The notes below the pieces were generated by a model. The model was not told where the DNA came from and searched no databases. It saw nothing but the letters and a program-made list of their open reading frames with translations. A stretch of 64,000 bases of DNA. Source: Psoroptes ovis (Eukaryota > Arthropoda > Arachnida > Sarcoptiformes > Psoroptidae). Where the stretch lies: contig PQWQ01000007.1 of the NCBI GenBank assembly GCA_002943765.1, forward strand, positions 3,040,501-3,104,500, read 5' to 3'. A program made the translations under genes and the position numbers. Shown here one piece after another: positions 8,988-23,873 of the stretch. Position 1 is the first letter of the stretch. Every line of letters starts with the position of its first letter.

Positions 8988-11900
8988 TTATTGTAGTCGT
9001 TGATCCGATCGATCATTATCAATATCATTGCAATTAATTGTCACTTTATTTGTCAATGATTTAGATGTTATCGATGTTGTTGATGATGGTTGTGTGGATG
9101 TTAACAATGTTGTTTTGTTCGATGTTGCCGATATAGATGGTGATAATGTTGATGATAATGTTGGTGATAATGATGATGATGATGATGTTGTTGATGATGG
9201 TAACATTGAATGTTTTTTACGCTGGTGTTGTAATAATGATGTTTTCCATACAGATACAAAACGACATTGTGAACATTTATAACGTTTATCACCGGTATGT
9301 TTAAACATGTGTCTACGTAAATCGCGAAGAAAATGTGGTGTGTATGAACAATCAGGCCATGGACAACGATAGCGGCCAACACCACTATATCTTGTACGTT
9401 TATATTGTTGATCATTAAAATTTTGTGATTGTAATTCTAATTTTTCCATTTCCATTGGTGTCGGAGGTGTTACTGGTGGCAAAGGATTTTCAGATTTTAT
9501 AGCCAACAATGCTTTCTTTAATTCACGATTTTTTGTCATTCTTGGCGATATTAATTGATCGATTAATGATTTTCTATCGTTTAAATCTATTTTCGATAAT
9601 TTTGTTGTCGGTTGAGAACCTATCAATAGAAATTATTGATAATTAGTGATCAATTTTTATTATAAAATCAATTGAATTTTTTTCACTTACCTGATGAAGA
9701 AAGATTGGGCAATTTTTTTGACAAATGATTATTATCACCAATGCCGACAACGTCATCTGTCAATGAAGATCTAAATTGATTATAATTTATTCTAAAATTT
9801 TCATTATTTTTTGAACAATTATTTCTAATCGAATCAATTGAATGTTGTTGTGATTGAATTGATTTATTTGATTGATTCATTAATAATGTTGATTTACAAT
9901 TGACAACATGTTCTAATAATTCACGACGATCCAATAATCTTTGACTACAATGTTTACATTGATAATTTGATTTGCGTATATGAAAATGACGATGATGATT
10001 TAAACTTTGTTCTGATTGAAAATAACATTGACAATCAGGCCAATCACAATAATATTTTTCAACAATAACATTATTAATATTGTTATTATTTAATAATGTT
10101 ATTGTTTTATTATGATTATCATTACTATTACTATTATTAATGTTGATAATTTGATTATTTTGTTGATCTTTAAGATCAATAATAATATGTTGATTAGGAA
10201 ATTTATCACTATTTAAATTATTATTAAAATTATCATTGTATTCCCTCCTAAATGGTGCTTCATCATTCATCATACAATCATCTTCGATTGCTTCATCATC
10301 TTCAACAATGACAACATCTACATCATCATCATCATCGTCATCATTATCATGATTTTTATCAATATTGTCATCAATATTATCATCAACAATAACTTTATCG
10401 TCTTCATCGATGTTTTTCGTATTCGTAATGAGATCTTTATTGATAATTTTGATTGTTTTAATATTTTGAATATCATTATTATTTTTATGGTTTGCTGACG
10501 ATGATGGTAACATTGTCAATTTAGATGATTGCATAAATGACGCCGATGTGGTCGGTGTAGGCGTCGATGATGATGATGATGATGATGATGATCCGATCAT
10601 CAATGATAATGACGATGTGGATAATGATGACAATGAAGAAGATGATGATGATGTTTCTGTTGGCGATAATGATGATGGCGGTGGTGGTGGTAATAATAAT
10701 AATGATTGTTTATGATGTTGCTGTTGTTGTTGTTGAATAATTTTTGACCAATTATATTGAGCAACAACATTTATTGATTCATTAATTGCTTGATTCATCA
10801 TCATTAATTTATGATTATGATCATTGTTATTATCATTATTATCACTATTATTATTAATAACGATATCATTAATTATTGAATTTGATTCAATCGTTTTCGA
10901 TAATGTTGCTATTGATTGATTTGGATAATAATGTTGTTGTTGTTGTTGATGATTATTATTATCATTTGAATAATGACCAGATAACTTTGATTGAGTAATT
11001 GAATCATCATTAAATGATAAATCTTGCTTTTTTTCTAAATTATGAGCGGATGTTAATGTCGAAATCATTGATGGCTTTGGTAATGTGGCTGTAGAAGTTG
11101 ATGATGTTGGCGTGGTTACTGTTGTCGATGCTACAGCAGCAGTGGCGGCAGCTCTTGCAGCTGCTGCTGTAGCTGCCGCAACAATTTGATCAGCTGAACG
11201 TACCGAATTCAAACATTGTTCAATGGTTGATGTTAAATATATTTCATAACGTTTTAATAATTGTTGAAAATGTAAATCAGCTTGTTGATGGATTAAATTT
11301 AATAAACATTTATTAAGATCATTCATGTCTAATGATGAAAGTTGCTGTTGTTGATGATGAATGTTGTTTGATTCCTGATGTTGTTGTTGTTGTTGTTGAA
11401 ACACATTAATGAAATTCGAGATCGTTGATTTATTATTATTATCATTATCATTATTTGTATGAGATTTTTGATTATCCATTTTGCTATTGTTATTATTATT
11501 ATTATTATCACAAATAATTGATAATGATGGATTTATTAATGGTCCTGATGGCACTGATAATAATTTTAATGATTCTACAGTATTATTTAAATCATAACAT
11601 TGATAATGTTTTTTGATATAATCAGCATATAATAATGATAAATTTGTATTTAATTCTGTTGCTGATATTTGATATTGATTGTTGTTATTAATATTATTAA
11701 TATTACTACAATTATTAAATTGTTTTTGTAATTGTAATTGTTGTTGTTGATAATAATTCAAATTATTATTGATAATATTGTTATTATTATGATCAATAAT
11801 CGAAGCAGAATTTGTTGTTGTTGCTGGTGTTGGTGTAATAATCGGTAATGATAATAATGATTGATTCGAAGTATTTAATAAATTTTGTTCTTGTTGTTGT

Positions 11901-12031
11901 CGATGACTAAGATGTTGACTATGTTCAAGATGTTGTTGTTGTCGATGATGATCAATTAGATGAATTTGATTGTGATGATGATGATGATGATGATTATCAT
12001 TATTCATATTTAATTCAAATAAATTCATCAT
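8988..12031 (-). CDS. C2H2 zinc-finger protein with long homopolymer tracts
   Basis: Two coding exons: 12031-9691 and 9619-8988, joined across a 71-bp intron (GTAAGTG donor, TTGATAG acceptor) within a Gly codon, giving SSSG-SQPTT; 990 residues. The frame opens at 12073, but only with TTG, so I start at the first ATG. About 660 residues of low complexity precede the fingers: poly-His, poly-Gln, poly-Asn, a poly-Ala run, poly-Ser and an acidic Asp/Val/Ile stretch. Four fingers follow as two pairs: residues 662 to about 712 (CDWPDC..HHRHFH and CKHC..H..C, the last ligand being Cys) and 866-917 (CPWPDC..RRHMFKH, then CSQC..HQRKKH), the intron falling between the pairs. Probably a nuclear DNA-binding regulator; I do not recognise a named orthologue. 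Further 5' non-coding exons are possible. Confidence 0.82.
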
Positions 12032-15000
12032 TTTGAATGATGAATTTAGGTTTGAAATTTGCTTGAAAATCAATTTTAAATTGATTTTTGGACTTGTTCT
12101 GGTTATTTTTCAAATTTTTAATTGAAACAATGATAATATCTTCGATAGTTTTTAAAATAAATTTCAATTCTTCACATGAAAAAATTTATAGTGCTTCAAA
12201 TATGTGAATACCATTACTGAATGGATGCATACATATTTAGAAACACTTCGGAGATAATAATAACTGATTGATTGAATCAAACAATATAATATTTATGGAT
12301 TTTTATCGTTGTCATTTGATGAATTTATAATTTGTTGAACAATTGAGAGAAAAACATAAATTCATTATTTACATTCAAATAACAACGTTGTTGTTCGTGA
12401 ATTGTTGAATATTTTTAAAATTTCATTTGATGAAAAAAAATCCTGTTGAAAAATGAATGGAAAACAAATAGATTTGGATTAGTCTTGGAGCAATTTTAAA
12501 TGATTAAAATGTGATTAATTGATTAAAATATCAATAATTGATGGAAATAAATCTAAGTTCAATTGTCAATGAATTGTTTATGTTTTTCTGTCATCGATTC
12601 TTGAAACTTAAATCAATAAACATTTATTAATAGCAATTTTCTGGATGCTTTTATATTAATTGGAAATCTACAGAAAAAATTTCTTCTACCGCAACCACTT
12701 GTCAGTGATTTAAGAATTTGTCAAAATATATAAAATTTTGATTAATATTTGATTTTGCATTTTTTGTTTTGTTTTTTACCCAACTAACTCTTATGAATTG
12801 CACCATATTGACTAATTTTGTATTGAATAGAGAGGGATAGTAAGAAAGATAATAATCAATGATTCAACCAAAAATGATTTGCTAAATGATTACGGTAATC
12901 GATGTTTATCAAGTCAATAATCGGTGAAAATATTTCTTTTTCTTTTTATTTTTTTTTAGTTCAAATTTACTCAATCAAATTGGAAAGGGGAAAAATGTCA
13001 TTTGATTTAATTTGAAACTTAAAATGCACCATTAGAGAGCCAGAGAGGGAAACGTAACGGTGATTGGTGGTAAAAAGGGTTGATTCTTGCAGGTTGTTGA
13101 TGCAAAAACAAAAAAGTAACAACGCACAAACTGTCATGCTAAAAATTAAGAAATAAATAAATAACAATTCAAACAAAAGAATGATGATGAACATAAAGAA
13201 ACATTTTAATTTCAAATTAAACAATAATTTAAACGACAAAATTAATTGTTATTTATTTATTTAAGTTGCAATTATATCATTTGTAATCTCGTATATAATA
13301 AGAAAAATTGAAAAATTTTATCTCGATTTCTAAATCATCGGGCATATACAAACACACAAAAACGGTTGCACAACAGTAATTGAAACACCTCATGTGGTTT
13401 TCGAAAGGTGAGAAAACTTGCTGTTGTTATTGTTGTTGGAAATCGTAAGGTAAGAAATCAAATTAAAATTCTTTTTTCTTTCTGGTGATTGCTCGTGATA
13501 AAATTTATTTATTTATTTTTAATTTTTATTTATTTACCCAAACAGTTAGGTGAAATGAATGGAAATAAAATGATTTATTTTTATAAATTACGCATCAAAT
13601 GATTTCAATCTTGTGAGAACACACTTCGAAATATCCTCAATTTCTTTGACTCCTTTTTTCAGACAAATTTCACAATTGGAATATTTATTTAATACCAGAT
13701 AAAAGGGCTGATTCAATGAAATTTGAAATTTTCATTCAAAGAATTTTGAATTTAATGAAAAAATATATGAAAATTGAATCAGAATCAAGAATCAGACGAA
13801 ATGATTCGAGAAAAATTTCAAGAATTTTCATTGATCATTGATTACCAACTAAATTCAAAACAATCTAGACATCATCATTAATTATTATTCACATAAGAAT
13901 ATATGTCCATTCATTCACTGTACATTCGATCATTATCATTATCATTGAATCATATACAAATACAAATAATTGTTACAGATAAAAGATTATTAATTAACTT
14001 CAATTTTTCAAATTTTCAAAAAAAATCAATCAATATACAGAAACGAAGTCGGAATGAATGGCTTATTAATGATACGGTCATTAAACTCTTTCATTTATTT
14101 TTATTTTTATTTTTTGTCAATGTGTTTGCAAGAAAAATGTTTATTTCATTCCATTTTTCTCTTCTCCTCTCTGTGTTCAATTCATACAGACTCAAAAGTA
14201 ATTTTTCATCATTTTTTTCGCCCCCACACACAGATCTTTTGAAATATTTCATTCAGTCATTCATTCATCCATTTATTAATAAATACATTTCAATTGATTT
14301 ATATTTGATTTAGATGATGATGCTAATAGCATCCTTATTATTATTATTACTGTTATTATTATTACATTTTTTAGCTCCAATTGATGACAATTATTTCTAA
14401 CTTTACAGTCAATTTCAAAGATATCGAATGTGTAATGAAATAAATCATTGATTTTTTTGATGATTTTTCATAGTTGAAATCTTTCCTGTTTTCATCGTTT
14501 CTTCTAATTTTTCAAAACAATCATTTTTGTTAGTGATTATAAATATATTTGATATTATATCGTATTACGATGTATCAACATTGCTAAATTATTTATAATT
14601 GTGTAATGATAATTGTAGCAATGATGATAATAATAGAAATAATAATAATTAATATGATTGATTGAACGATTGGATTGCAATTTCTTTTATTCCATTAATT
14701 TTCGATTGTTTTTTAGTATTTAATTGACAAAATTTTGCCAGAAATGTCTTAGATATTGCGATAAATCTAAGCGAAATCGTGCGAATCCGATCAGAACAAT
14801 CAAAATCCAGCGATCTTTGATTCATTCCGCGATTCAATCGCAAAGAATTGCGGAAGATTCAAGATTCTAAGGATCCCAATTCTCAGCTGCGAGAGGAATG
14901 ATCCAAGGTGAGATTCGGCAATATAACTCGCTAGATTTGCAAGTTTTTGACCGAAAAAATTCCAGAGAATTTTCACTCAACAAATTATTAAATTATTTGA

Positions 15001-17611
15001 TCAATGGATACATTGATCTCAGAAAAATGCATATTATTGCACGCAAAATTATTGCTCATATATTTTTTTTTGTTTGACAATCACTTGAAAATTTATGATC
15101 ATAATTAAAATGAAAAATCAAAGAAAAAATTTGAAAATCAAGATTTATAATTTTGTTTTTTACTGCGTGTAAATAACCGATAATGGAAATTATAATAATA
15201 AATCAAAAGTAATGATCATGATGATGATGACAACAAGATTAATATCAATGAATTTAATTGATAAACAACAAAAGAACAAGACAAAAGAACAATTAAAATC
15301 ACGAGTTTTTTGATAATCAAATCAACTAAGAGGAAAATTTACTGCAGTAAATCAATTAGATACAACAAACAATTTCAAATAAATAATCTTCAAATCAACA
15401 TCTTTGATTGATGGTTACAATTTTGATTAAAAATAAATTGACATTGAAAATTGTCAACGAACCTTGGAAGATAATTATGCACAACACTTTTGTTATTAAC
15501 AATAAATTATTATAATTTACACAAATATTTGATCAAAGCTGAGAAATAAAATTGAAATCTTTCCCTCAAATTTTTGTTATTGGTTTTAATGCGACCAATA
15601 GAAAATTAATTAACCGGATCACAGCATCGTAGGATGAGATGATGATATCATCTTAAATCCTTTCTCATTGATTTTGAATGTATTTTCAATTGGTTTCGCT
15701 TCGCCCGCGTCAGACTCGGGCATTCCGTGTATGTAAACCTACAGAAAACAGTTGACAGCTTCACATATAAACAATTATCAATAAAATTCCCTCATTATTA
15801 AGTGGTTAATGTTTAATTACTACAGGTAAATGAACAACGGTACGATAATCTTTCGGAAATTTTAAATTATTTATAATCTTTTATATGATTAAAATCAAGA
15901 GATTAGATGATGATTATGATTTAAATTTAATAGGATACAATCACCATTAAAGATTTTGAATTTGAGTTTATTTCATTTCTTTGGTTCATTTCGAAAGTCA
16001 AAGGTCAATAAAATTTGAAAATTTTTTTCTTGAAAAATCAATTAGTGGATTGTTTTAATTAATAATTTGAATTAATTTGTAACCAAATCCTGATTCATTC
16101 AATCGATTCAATTGTTTTGCTTCATTTAAATGATTTTTTCCAATTCAAACACGATTGTTTGCACAGGTAAACGCAAACATTTCTCAATGATTCATTATTC
16201 AAACAATCAAACTAGTCGACAGACAAAAACAAACAAATTTGTTTGTTTGTCTATTCACTTTATTTGAAAAGAAAATGAGAATCAAAAATAAACAATGAAT
16301 CAATAAAACGATTTATTGATTAGATTTTATCTCGCTATTTGCAGATCTAATCAATCTGATCGATCAAATTAAACAACCAGTGAATAACATCGGAAGCATT
16401 CAGAGTTCGAAGCATGTCTGACTCTATAGACAAGAAAAATTGAGAATAAAGGAAAATGACAATTGTCGACGAGCGAAAATTCATGAAACAAGTGGAATTT
16501 GAAAGAAAATGGAAAATGAATCATCACTAATCATCATTTATCTTTGCATAAGAGCGACGATTAAGAGCAAGTGTTTATTCATTTCATTAATCGATTTCAT
16601 CGATTCATTGATTTCAAGTCACTAATCGCTGCAAAAATACATTGATTTCAATTGAAATGGAGCATTATTTCTGCATTTAAAATGAATCATTTCAAATATA
16701 AATTATTATGGACAAATGAATGATGAATGAATGAAAGAAATAAATGGAAAAATTGAACAAATGTTGACATTTTTCCATTGAATTAATACGTTATAAATAA
16801 TTTAAAAATCTATTAAATTACAGTAAATAAATGAAAATGGAAATAAATTATAGAAAAAAATGAGAAACTTAATTAATAAATAAGTAATTTTTCATTTCAT
16901 ATTTTAATTTATTTTTCTTCTTCATTGAATCTTTGATTAAATCTTTCATTTATTTGACAGATGAATGAATAAATAAATGAAATGAATAAATATCAAAATT
17001 TGAAAAAAAATGAATCAATGAAAACACAGCACATCAACAAAATAGGAGAAAATATAAATAAATTGTGACAAAAATTCTGCAGAAAAACGTTTCATTTTTC
17101 GATATTTAATCATCGTCATTAATATTATAAATATTCAATTCATTTAATCTATCAAAATTTATTTATTTATAATTTTTATCAAAAGTTCCAAATAATCCAA
17201 ATGAATCCAGTCATTCACAGTGTTTGACGATTTGGGAAATTGGTGGAGAAAAAAATTCAATTTAGATCAAAGATATTTCAACGGAAAAAAAATATCGAAG
17301 CAAATGCATCAAAGTAGCATCAAGTTTCACGGATTTTGACGCATTAAGCCATGTGTAAATATGCGCAAAGCTCTGTACAAAAGCTGTTAAGGGCTAAAAA
17401 TTGAGCTCAAACACAGCCCGAAAAACAGGATGTCGAAAGATGCTTATAATCATTTAATCATTGAATTTTTGTTGTTTATTTTTGAATTATTTCTGATGAA
17501 TAATTATTCATTTTTTTTTCATTTGCAACATTTTCATTCAATCTACATTTATGATGAATGGGGTGAAACAAAAATAAAAAATGAAGAAAAAATTTCCATT
17601 TTCCTGTTGTT
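12032..17611. other. Long AT-rich region, no supported gene
   Basis: Upstream of the zinc-finger gene. Two GC-richer patches stand out. One is 14740-14900, ending in a donor-like AAG|GTGAG on the plus strand. The other is 15619-15738, preceded on the minus strand by a TTTTCTGTAG acceptor and open in several frames on both strands. Either could be an exon or a decayed element; neither gives a recognisable peptide. Another patch, near 17300-17390, has a minus-strand TTTTTAG and an open stretch. Confidence 0.35.
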
Positions 17612-17700
17612 GAGTTGTCCAATAAGTTTCGGTGGATTTTCAATGAACATTTTCATTGATTTAACATTGATTAAATGCTTAAGAACTTTTCGGACAATCC
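17612..17700. mobile_element. Short hairpin element, mariner-like ends, copy 1
   Basis: Left end GAGTTGTCCAATAAGTTTC faces right end GAACTTTTCGGACAATCC as an imperfect inverted repeat around a short AT-rich core (about 90 bp overall). The GTTGTCCGAAAAGTT end type recurs at 23077, 37518 and 49123. Confidence 0.5.
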
Positions 17701-20700
17701 AAATAAATACTTTGAGAAATTTCAATTTAAATATCATTTTTATGTATTCCCTCTACGTCAAAATTATGGAAATATGCTGAATTAAAAAAATTAATTAATA
17801 ATTACATATGAAAATTACATTATGTTACATTTATTTTCTATTTTATTTGATTTGAAAAATCTAAATCAAAGGTTTTCAAAGATTAAATCAAATGATCAAT
17901 CGTCAATACATTTGATTTGAATCATTGGATCGAAATAATTTATAACTCATATAAAATGATATTAATATTTGACTAAATTCAAATACAAATGATAATAATT
18001 ATAACTGTGAAAACACTGTAAATGTTGAATGTATAATGGCATTTTCACGAAAATCGAATAAATTGTTTGATTTTTAAATTAATTTCATTCAAGAAAATAA
18101 ATACATTGAAAATCTATGCACAAAATAGATATCTAAATGCACAAAAAATGATAATTTTATTTCCCATTTTCAACATTTCCAAATGAAAACAATGCGAAAT
18201 CAAATTAGTATTCAGTTATTCAGTTACAAACTGTATTCGAAACTGTACATTCAATCCTTTGAAACCTTGAATTTATAATTATTGTTGTTTGCTTGTTGCT
18301 GCTTACAGCAATAACAGCTAATTTTCTTTTTGTTGTTGTTTGTTGCTTGTAGTTGTTCATGTCCATCAAATAATTATTTATGGTAGTTTCAATATTATAT
18401 TTATGTTTAATGATAATGTTTTTCACTGTTTATTTTGTTGTTGATTTTCTTTTCTTGTTGTTTTCTATGATCATTATAATCATTTGTGAAATGATTCAAA
18501 TGGCTTTGTGTGTTTGGCAAATGGGAAACAATTAAACATTAAAATGGAATTAATGAAGAATATTGAAATGAATTCAACTCTTTGCAAATTGCACAAATTT
18601 TTGTGGGAAAAAAAAAGAGAAATTTTCAATGAAAAATTTTTTTCGGAACAAAAATCACTCGAGGAAATTTGCTTAAAATTCGAAAATTTCCTTTGAAAAA
18701 AATCTGAACAATTTTGGTGAAAAAAGGAGAAATTCTACAAAATGATTTGAATGATTGCTGAATGAATTATCACAATTATTATGGTCAATCAATATGTGAT
18801 AATGGGAATCGATTGATTGATCTTTAAATGAATGAATGATTGGCGGTCAAGTGAAAAGCGGAATATTTTTATTTGTTTACATTTCTCAAATATTTCAAAC
18901 AAAATCGAGAAAAATTCTCATATTTTCAAATAAATCAATAAATCAATTGATTGATTGATCAAAGAACGATCAATTGAATTAAACTTGAAAAATCGATTGA
19001 TTGAATCAATTATTTCGGTTCCTTATTCTCAAATTTAAATCTGTGAAATCGATTGAGGAATCAATTGAAAATAATCAAATAAACAAAAATGAAAAGAAAG
19101 GATTGATTTCACCAAGAAAAAATCAAAGAAAAATGGTCGGCATTCAACCAAAAAAAAAACATTAATTCATTTAATTCGAGAAAAATGTTTTTCAAATTAC
19201 TCAGTTTTCAATGGAAATTACTTGAAAATAATTTTTCAAATTTCAACAATTGTTGAAAATTAACCCTTTTTCAAGTATATTTGAGTATGAGTACTTTCGC
19301 ATAATTTGTGAAATTTTTTTTTTCGTTGTTTTGTCTGCTGCTGATTAAGCATAAAATTGTGTTTGGCTTTTCAATTGAAAATGATGCGAAATTTTTTCAC
19401 ATTTGAAATATAATCAATGATATTCATTTTGACTTTGTTTTTCACATTTTCGCTGTTGCTAAAGCTTGAAATTTTTTTTTTTTTCAATTGGAAAATGAAA
19501 TTTTTCACAGTTTTTCTTAGGCTTTCATTCATACATTCATTCAGACAGACAGTCATTTAATTCATTTGGTTTCATTCATTCATTCACATTCAATTCAAGT
19601 TTATTCATTCATTTATCCACATTCATTCGGTTTTTACAAAAAAAAATGTGCATACTTTAACAAGCCTTTGAGTACTGATATTTGTATCTCATCATTACTG
19701 ATGCTCAATGCTCAAAAAGGCATCAAATAATAAACAAAACAATGAGAATTTGAATACAAACAAACAAATGAAAAATGCAAAGAAATTCGTTGAAAATGAT
19801 TTGACGATTTAACAAAATGATTAATGATTTAAAATTTGAATTCTTTTGATGATTTTTTCTTGTGAATATTCAAATAAAAATACTTTGAAGAGAGTTCGAA
19901 ACAACAAAAACAATAACATTTTGGATGAAAAATGAAAGTTTCATTAAAAACTGACAACAATAATCATTATTATTATTATTATTAACTTGTTATAATTATT
20001 TGATTAAAAGATGATTGATCGATAGATGTTTTTTTGTTGTTGTTGTTGTTGGTGGTGGTTGTTGTTGTATTCATTATTCATTCATTCATTTTTCACCAAG
20101 TACTCACAAAGGGTTGAAACACACCCGCCGTCAAAACACTGAATTTTGAATATTTGAAAGACAAATGCTAGCGAAATACAAATCTTTGATTTCATATGTA
20201 TGTAAATGTCGATGATGATGATGATGATGGCATGATTAGCAGCATTGTATATCTTCATCATTAATAATATGATTATTTTAAATAATGAATAATGAATGTT
20301 TATTCGATAACTCTTTCATTTAAAATTCAAAATCAATCATTTGATATTGAATGGAAGAAAATGCAATGAAAAATTACAATGTAAATAAATATGAATTAAT
20401 AAAAATAAAAATTGATACAATGTATCAATTTTTGAATATATATCATTATTCATCGATCAATTTTTATATTCAAATTGTATGTAGAAAACTCTTTACTTTC
20501 AATCATTGAATTGTAATAATATTTTCTCATTTATCATCATGATCATCAACATCGACATCGTACATCATCATTCAATGGTAATTATCGCTAAGAAACAAAA
20601 TTTTAATCTCAATTTCACATGGTGCATATTGATAATTTTAATAATAATGGTAATAATGATCATGATGTTCATGATGATAATAATAATGGTGAATATTATT

Positions 20701-23076
20701 ATTATCATCTATTTCAAGATAATCAAATAATTGATATTTACAGATTCATTCCATTATTATTATTTATTAAAATATCATTTTTCAATATTTGAACATCCAT
20801 AATTATTTCATTTTTCTTTTGAATATAAGATTTTGATCAAGAAATAAATGTATTTTCAAGTAAAATAAAGAGAAAAACAAAAATTTAAAAATATTTTTCT
20901 CATTGAATGCATCGAAGATATATTTTTTTGATAATTTTCCACATTCAAAAATCAATGATGGCAATAAAATTCAATGAAATAAATAATCAAAGGATTCAAT
21001 ATTTATGATTATTGATTTTTTACATTTATTTTCAAAATTTTTTTCTCAAATCAACTCTTGCCATTCATTTCATTAATAAAGTATTCATCTTAAAGTTTTT
21101 ACATCATTACTCGTTCGTTCAATGATTATTCGCATAGATAAGCGGTTCAATTTCACATTTATGAATATGGACGTTTTAATTTATAAATGAATGAACGAAT
21201 CTATTGAATTTTTATTGAAATGATCAAAAATAAATAATCGAATAAATCATTGATTAAACGTCATGTCAAGTAATTTTTAGTTTTTTTTCAATCATCTTAA
21301 TCATAATTATTATTACTTCTCAGTAAATGAAGAGAAGAATGATAATTTGATGCGTCCAGGTGATGAGTGAATTCAAATGAAAAATACCGTTAAAATATGG
21401 AAGTAAAAATGATGTAATAAAAATTTCGATTAATAAAACTTATTGAAAACGTGTTTTTTCAGTGCCTAATCGTTTGCGACTAATTATTTTGTTTAATGAT
21501 TAAATGGAAATAAAAATGATAATGAATTGATAATTTTTCAATGAATTTTTTTTCAATTCATTTTTGAAAAATTTGTTTTCGAAAAAAAAACTTAAGAGAA
21601 ATATTGATAAAAATAATTTCCATTCAAATTGAAATTCAATAAAAATGTTTTTTGACTATAATCATTTAAATTCAATGTATTTTTATTTGTTCAAATAAAT
21701 CAAAAGAAAGCGGAGTATATGGGAATAGAATCGAGTAGAAACAAATGACTTACACATTTTCAATTTTTCTTATTTTGATCATTGATCAACGCAATTTAGA
21801 TTCAATTTGATTGAATTTGCTTTGCAAATTTGATGAATTTTTCAGGCGCGAAAATTTTTGATTTTTCATCATAGAGTAGCAACATAACAAAAGAGTTCGG
21901 TTTTTAACCGAAAAATGTTTCATTTTTCACATTTCAAATTTAAAATTTGATTTGGCAAAAATTTTACATTTTGAAGATCAAAAAAAAAGGAGAAAATCGT
22001 TGAATATTCTTTCAATCGTTGACAATTGTTGATTCATTTTTTTTTCATATTCTTTGAATTTGAGTGAATTATTCAATTTTTAAATCAAATCAGGATCAAA
22101 AGTGAATCGAGCACGTACACAATTTTCGCACGTGTTTGCTGAATTCATCGTTAACTTTGCTCAGGAACACACTCAGACTTTAAACACATTTTGAATTTTG
22201 AAGAAAAAAAATTTGAGAAAACAAATGGAAAATCAATATTTGATCTTGAAAAATTCGGTGAATGCAGATGAAAATACGAATCATATTCGTATTGAAAATC
22301 GTATTTAACTTTGCTGAATTTCTTTTTTTCAACGGGGAAAATTTAAAAATTCACGCAAAATTTAATAAAAATGAATTCAAACAAAAATTCAGGCAAAAAT
22401 TCAAATTCAAAAATCATCTTCTCACTCAATTCTCATATTCACCGATATGAATATCACAATCATATTCATTTATATTCGTTTAAAAATTGAAAAAAATTGT
22501 TGATTTACTTCTTTTTTCTTCAAAAATTTATTCATCACATTTCTGCTTATTTAAAATTTTTTTTTTTTTTTGAATTCACTTTATTTATTTGATGATGATG
22601 ATCATCGTCATACATTTGTAACATTGTAACAAAATCATCGTTGTCGTTGTTGTTGTTGTCGTCGTTGAAGATACTTGTTGGTTGATGGTTAATGTTTGAG
22701 TGTGTTTTAGTGTGTATGTACCACCATTTTGCCATTCACCATTCACCATTGAAAATTCACCAGTTACCATTCACCATTTAACCATTTAACCATCATCATC
22801 ATCATCATCATCATTCAACTACTACATAACTATTTGCCATTCGCCAAACAACAACAACAACAACATTAAACATTATTCATTTATTATTATTATTATAATC
22901 GTCAATATATCAATATTTAAACATTTTTTTTTCAAAGCATCAAACACACACACACACGCATATAATGAACAAACCATTTAACCATTTGAACATTCAAAAG
23001 GAGAAAAAAAAAGAAACATTTCTTTATTTATAATAAAAAACGAAGAAATCAAATATTAATAGAAATTAAAATTCTT
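17701..23076. other. AT-rich region, simple repeats, no supported gene
   Basis: Many short Asn/Lys/Ile-type frames of the sort expected from base composition. A GC-richer patch at 20100-20150 sits beside a minus-strand GTGAGT donor-like site, but no homologous peptide is evident. A trinucleotide run is present at 22790-22814. Confidence 0.35.
22790..22814. repeat. (CAT)n microsatellite
   Basis: About eight uninterrupted CAT units, following a series of ACCATT-containing imperfect repeats at about 22725-22790. Confidence 0.8.
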
Positions 23077-23153
23077 AGATTGTCCGAAAAGTTTGAGCTT
23101 TCAAATAGGCAGCATTTCATTGATTTCAAAGTGTAATACTTTTCGGACAACAT
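23077..23153. mobile_element. Short hairpin element, mariner-like ends, copy 2
   Basis: AGATTGTCCGAAAAGTTT at the left pairs with AATACTTTTCGGACAACATC at the right; total about 77 bp. The core differs from the other copies, so only the ends are shared. Confidence 0.55.
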
Positions 23154-23854
23154 CAAAATATTGAACATTGGAAATGAATGAATTAATAAAACGTATGCAG
23201 CAGCACACAGAGCATTAAATGCAGCATTATTTTTAATGTGAATTGTATACAAAAAACAAGAAGAAAAAACAGAAAAAAACAATTATCTTTGATTATATTT
23301 CATTTATTTTATTTTTCCATTTATTTTTTGAATTTTTTTTAATATTTTATTACTCCTTTCATTACTTATTTCTTATTTATATATTTATGTTCATTCGTTA
23401 ATTTCTTTTCATTTATTTTATTTTATTTTTTTTTTTTGAATTTTGAAATTCAAAATTTTTGAACATAAAAATACATGTATTTCTGCTACTCTTTCGCTTT
23501 GCATCTCTTTTAATTTCAAAAAATGTTTCAATTTGTTTCAATATACCAATTAAGCATGTTTCTCTTTCTCTCCAGAAAATATGGAAAGAGAAATATTTTT
23601 ATTATCATCATCATCATAATCATTGAAATTAATGAATTTTCTCTGAAATTTCTTTGATTTTACTTTGAATTTCGAATGAAATGAAACATTTATTCTCCCA
23701 ATTGTTTCAGCAACAAGTAATTGATGATGATAATAAAGCAGCAACGACAATTTATATGCGTGTGTTGGTTATGTGTTTGAATGTTGAATGTGTGCGCGTT
23801 CATCATGATCATCATGGAAAATCATCATAAAAATCTTAAAAATCACCGACCACC

Positions 23855-23873
23855 ACCACCACCACCACCACCA
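23855..23873. repeat. (ACC)n microsatellite
   Basis: Uninterrupted CAC/ACC repeat followed by degenerate ATCGACC/CCACC units up to about 23925. Confidence 0.75.

Noticed and set aside
9028..9415. Plus- and minus-strand frames within the zinc-finger last exon
   Set aside because: Shadows of trinucleotide-rich coding sequence of the real gene.
12032..12073. Upstream extension of the zinc-finger frame
   Set aside because: Begins with TTG and there is a stop not far upstream; the first ATG (12031) was used instead.
15619..15738. Minus-strand terminal exon candidate after TTTTCTGTAG
   Set aside because: GC-richer patch is open in several frames on both strands, so openness is not evidence; no family match or partner exon.
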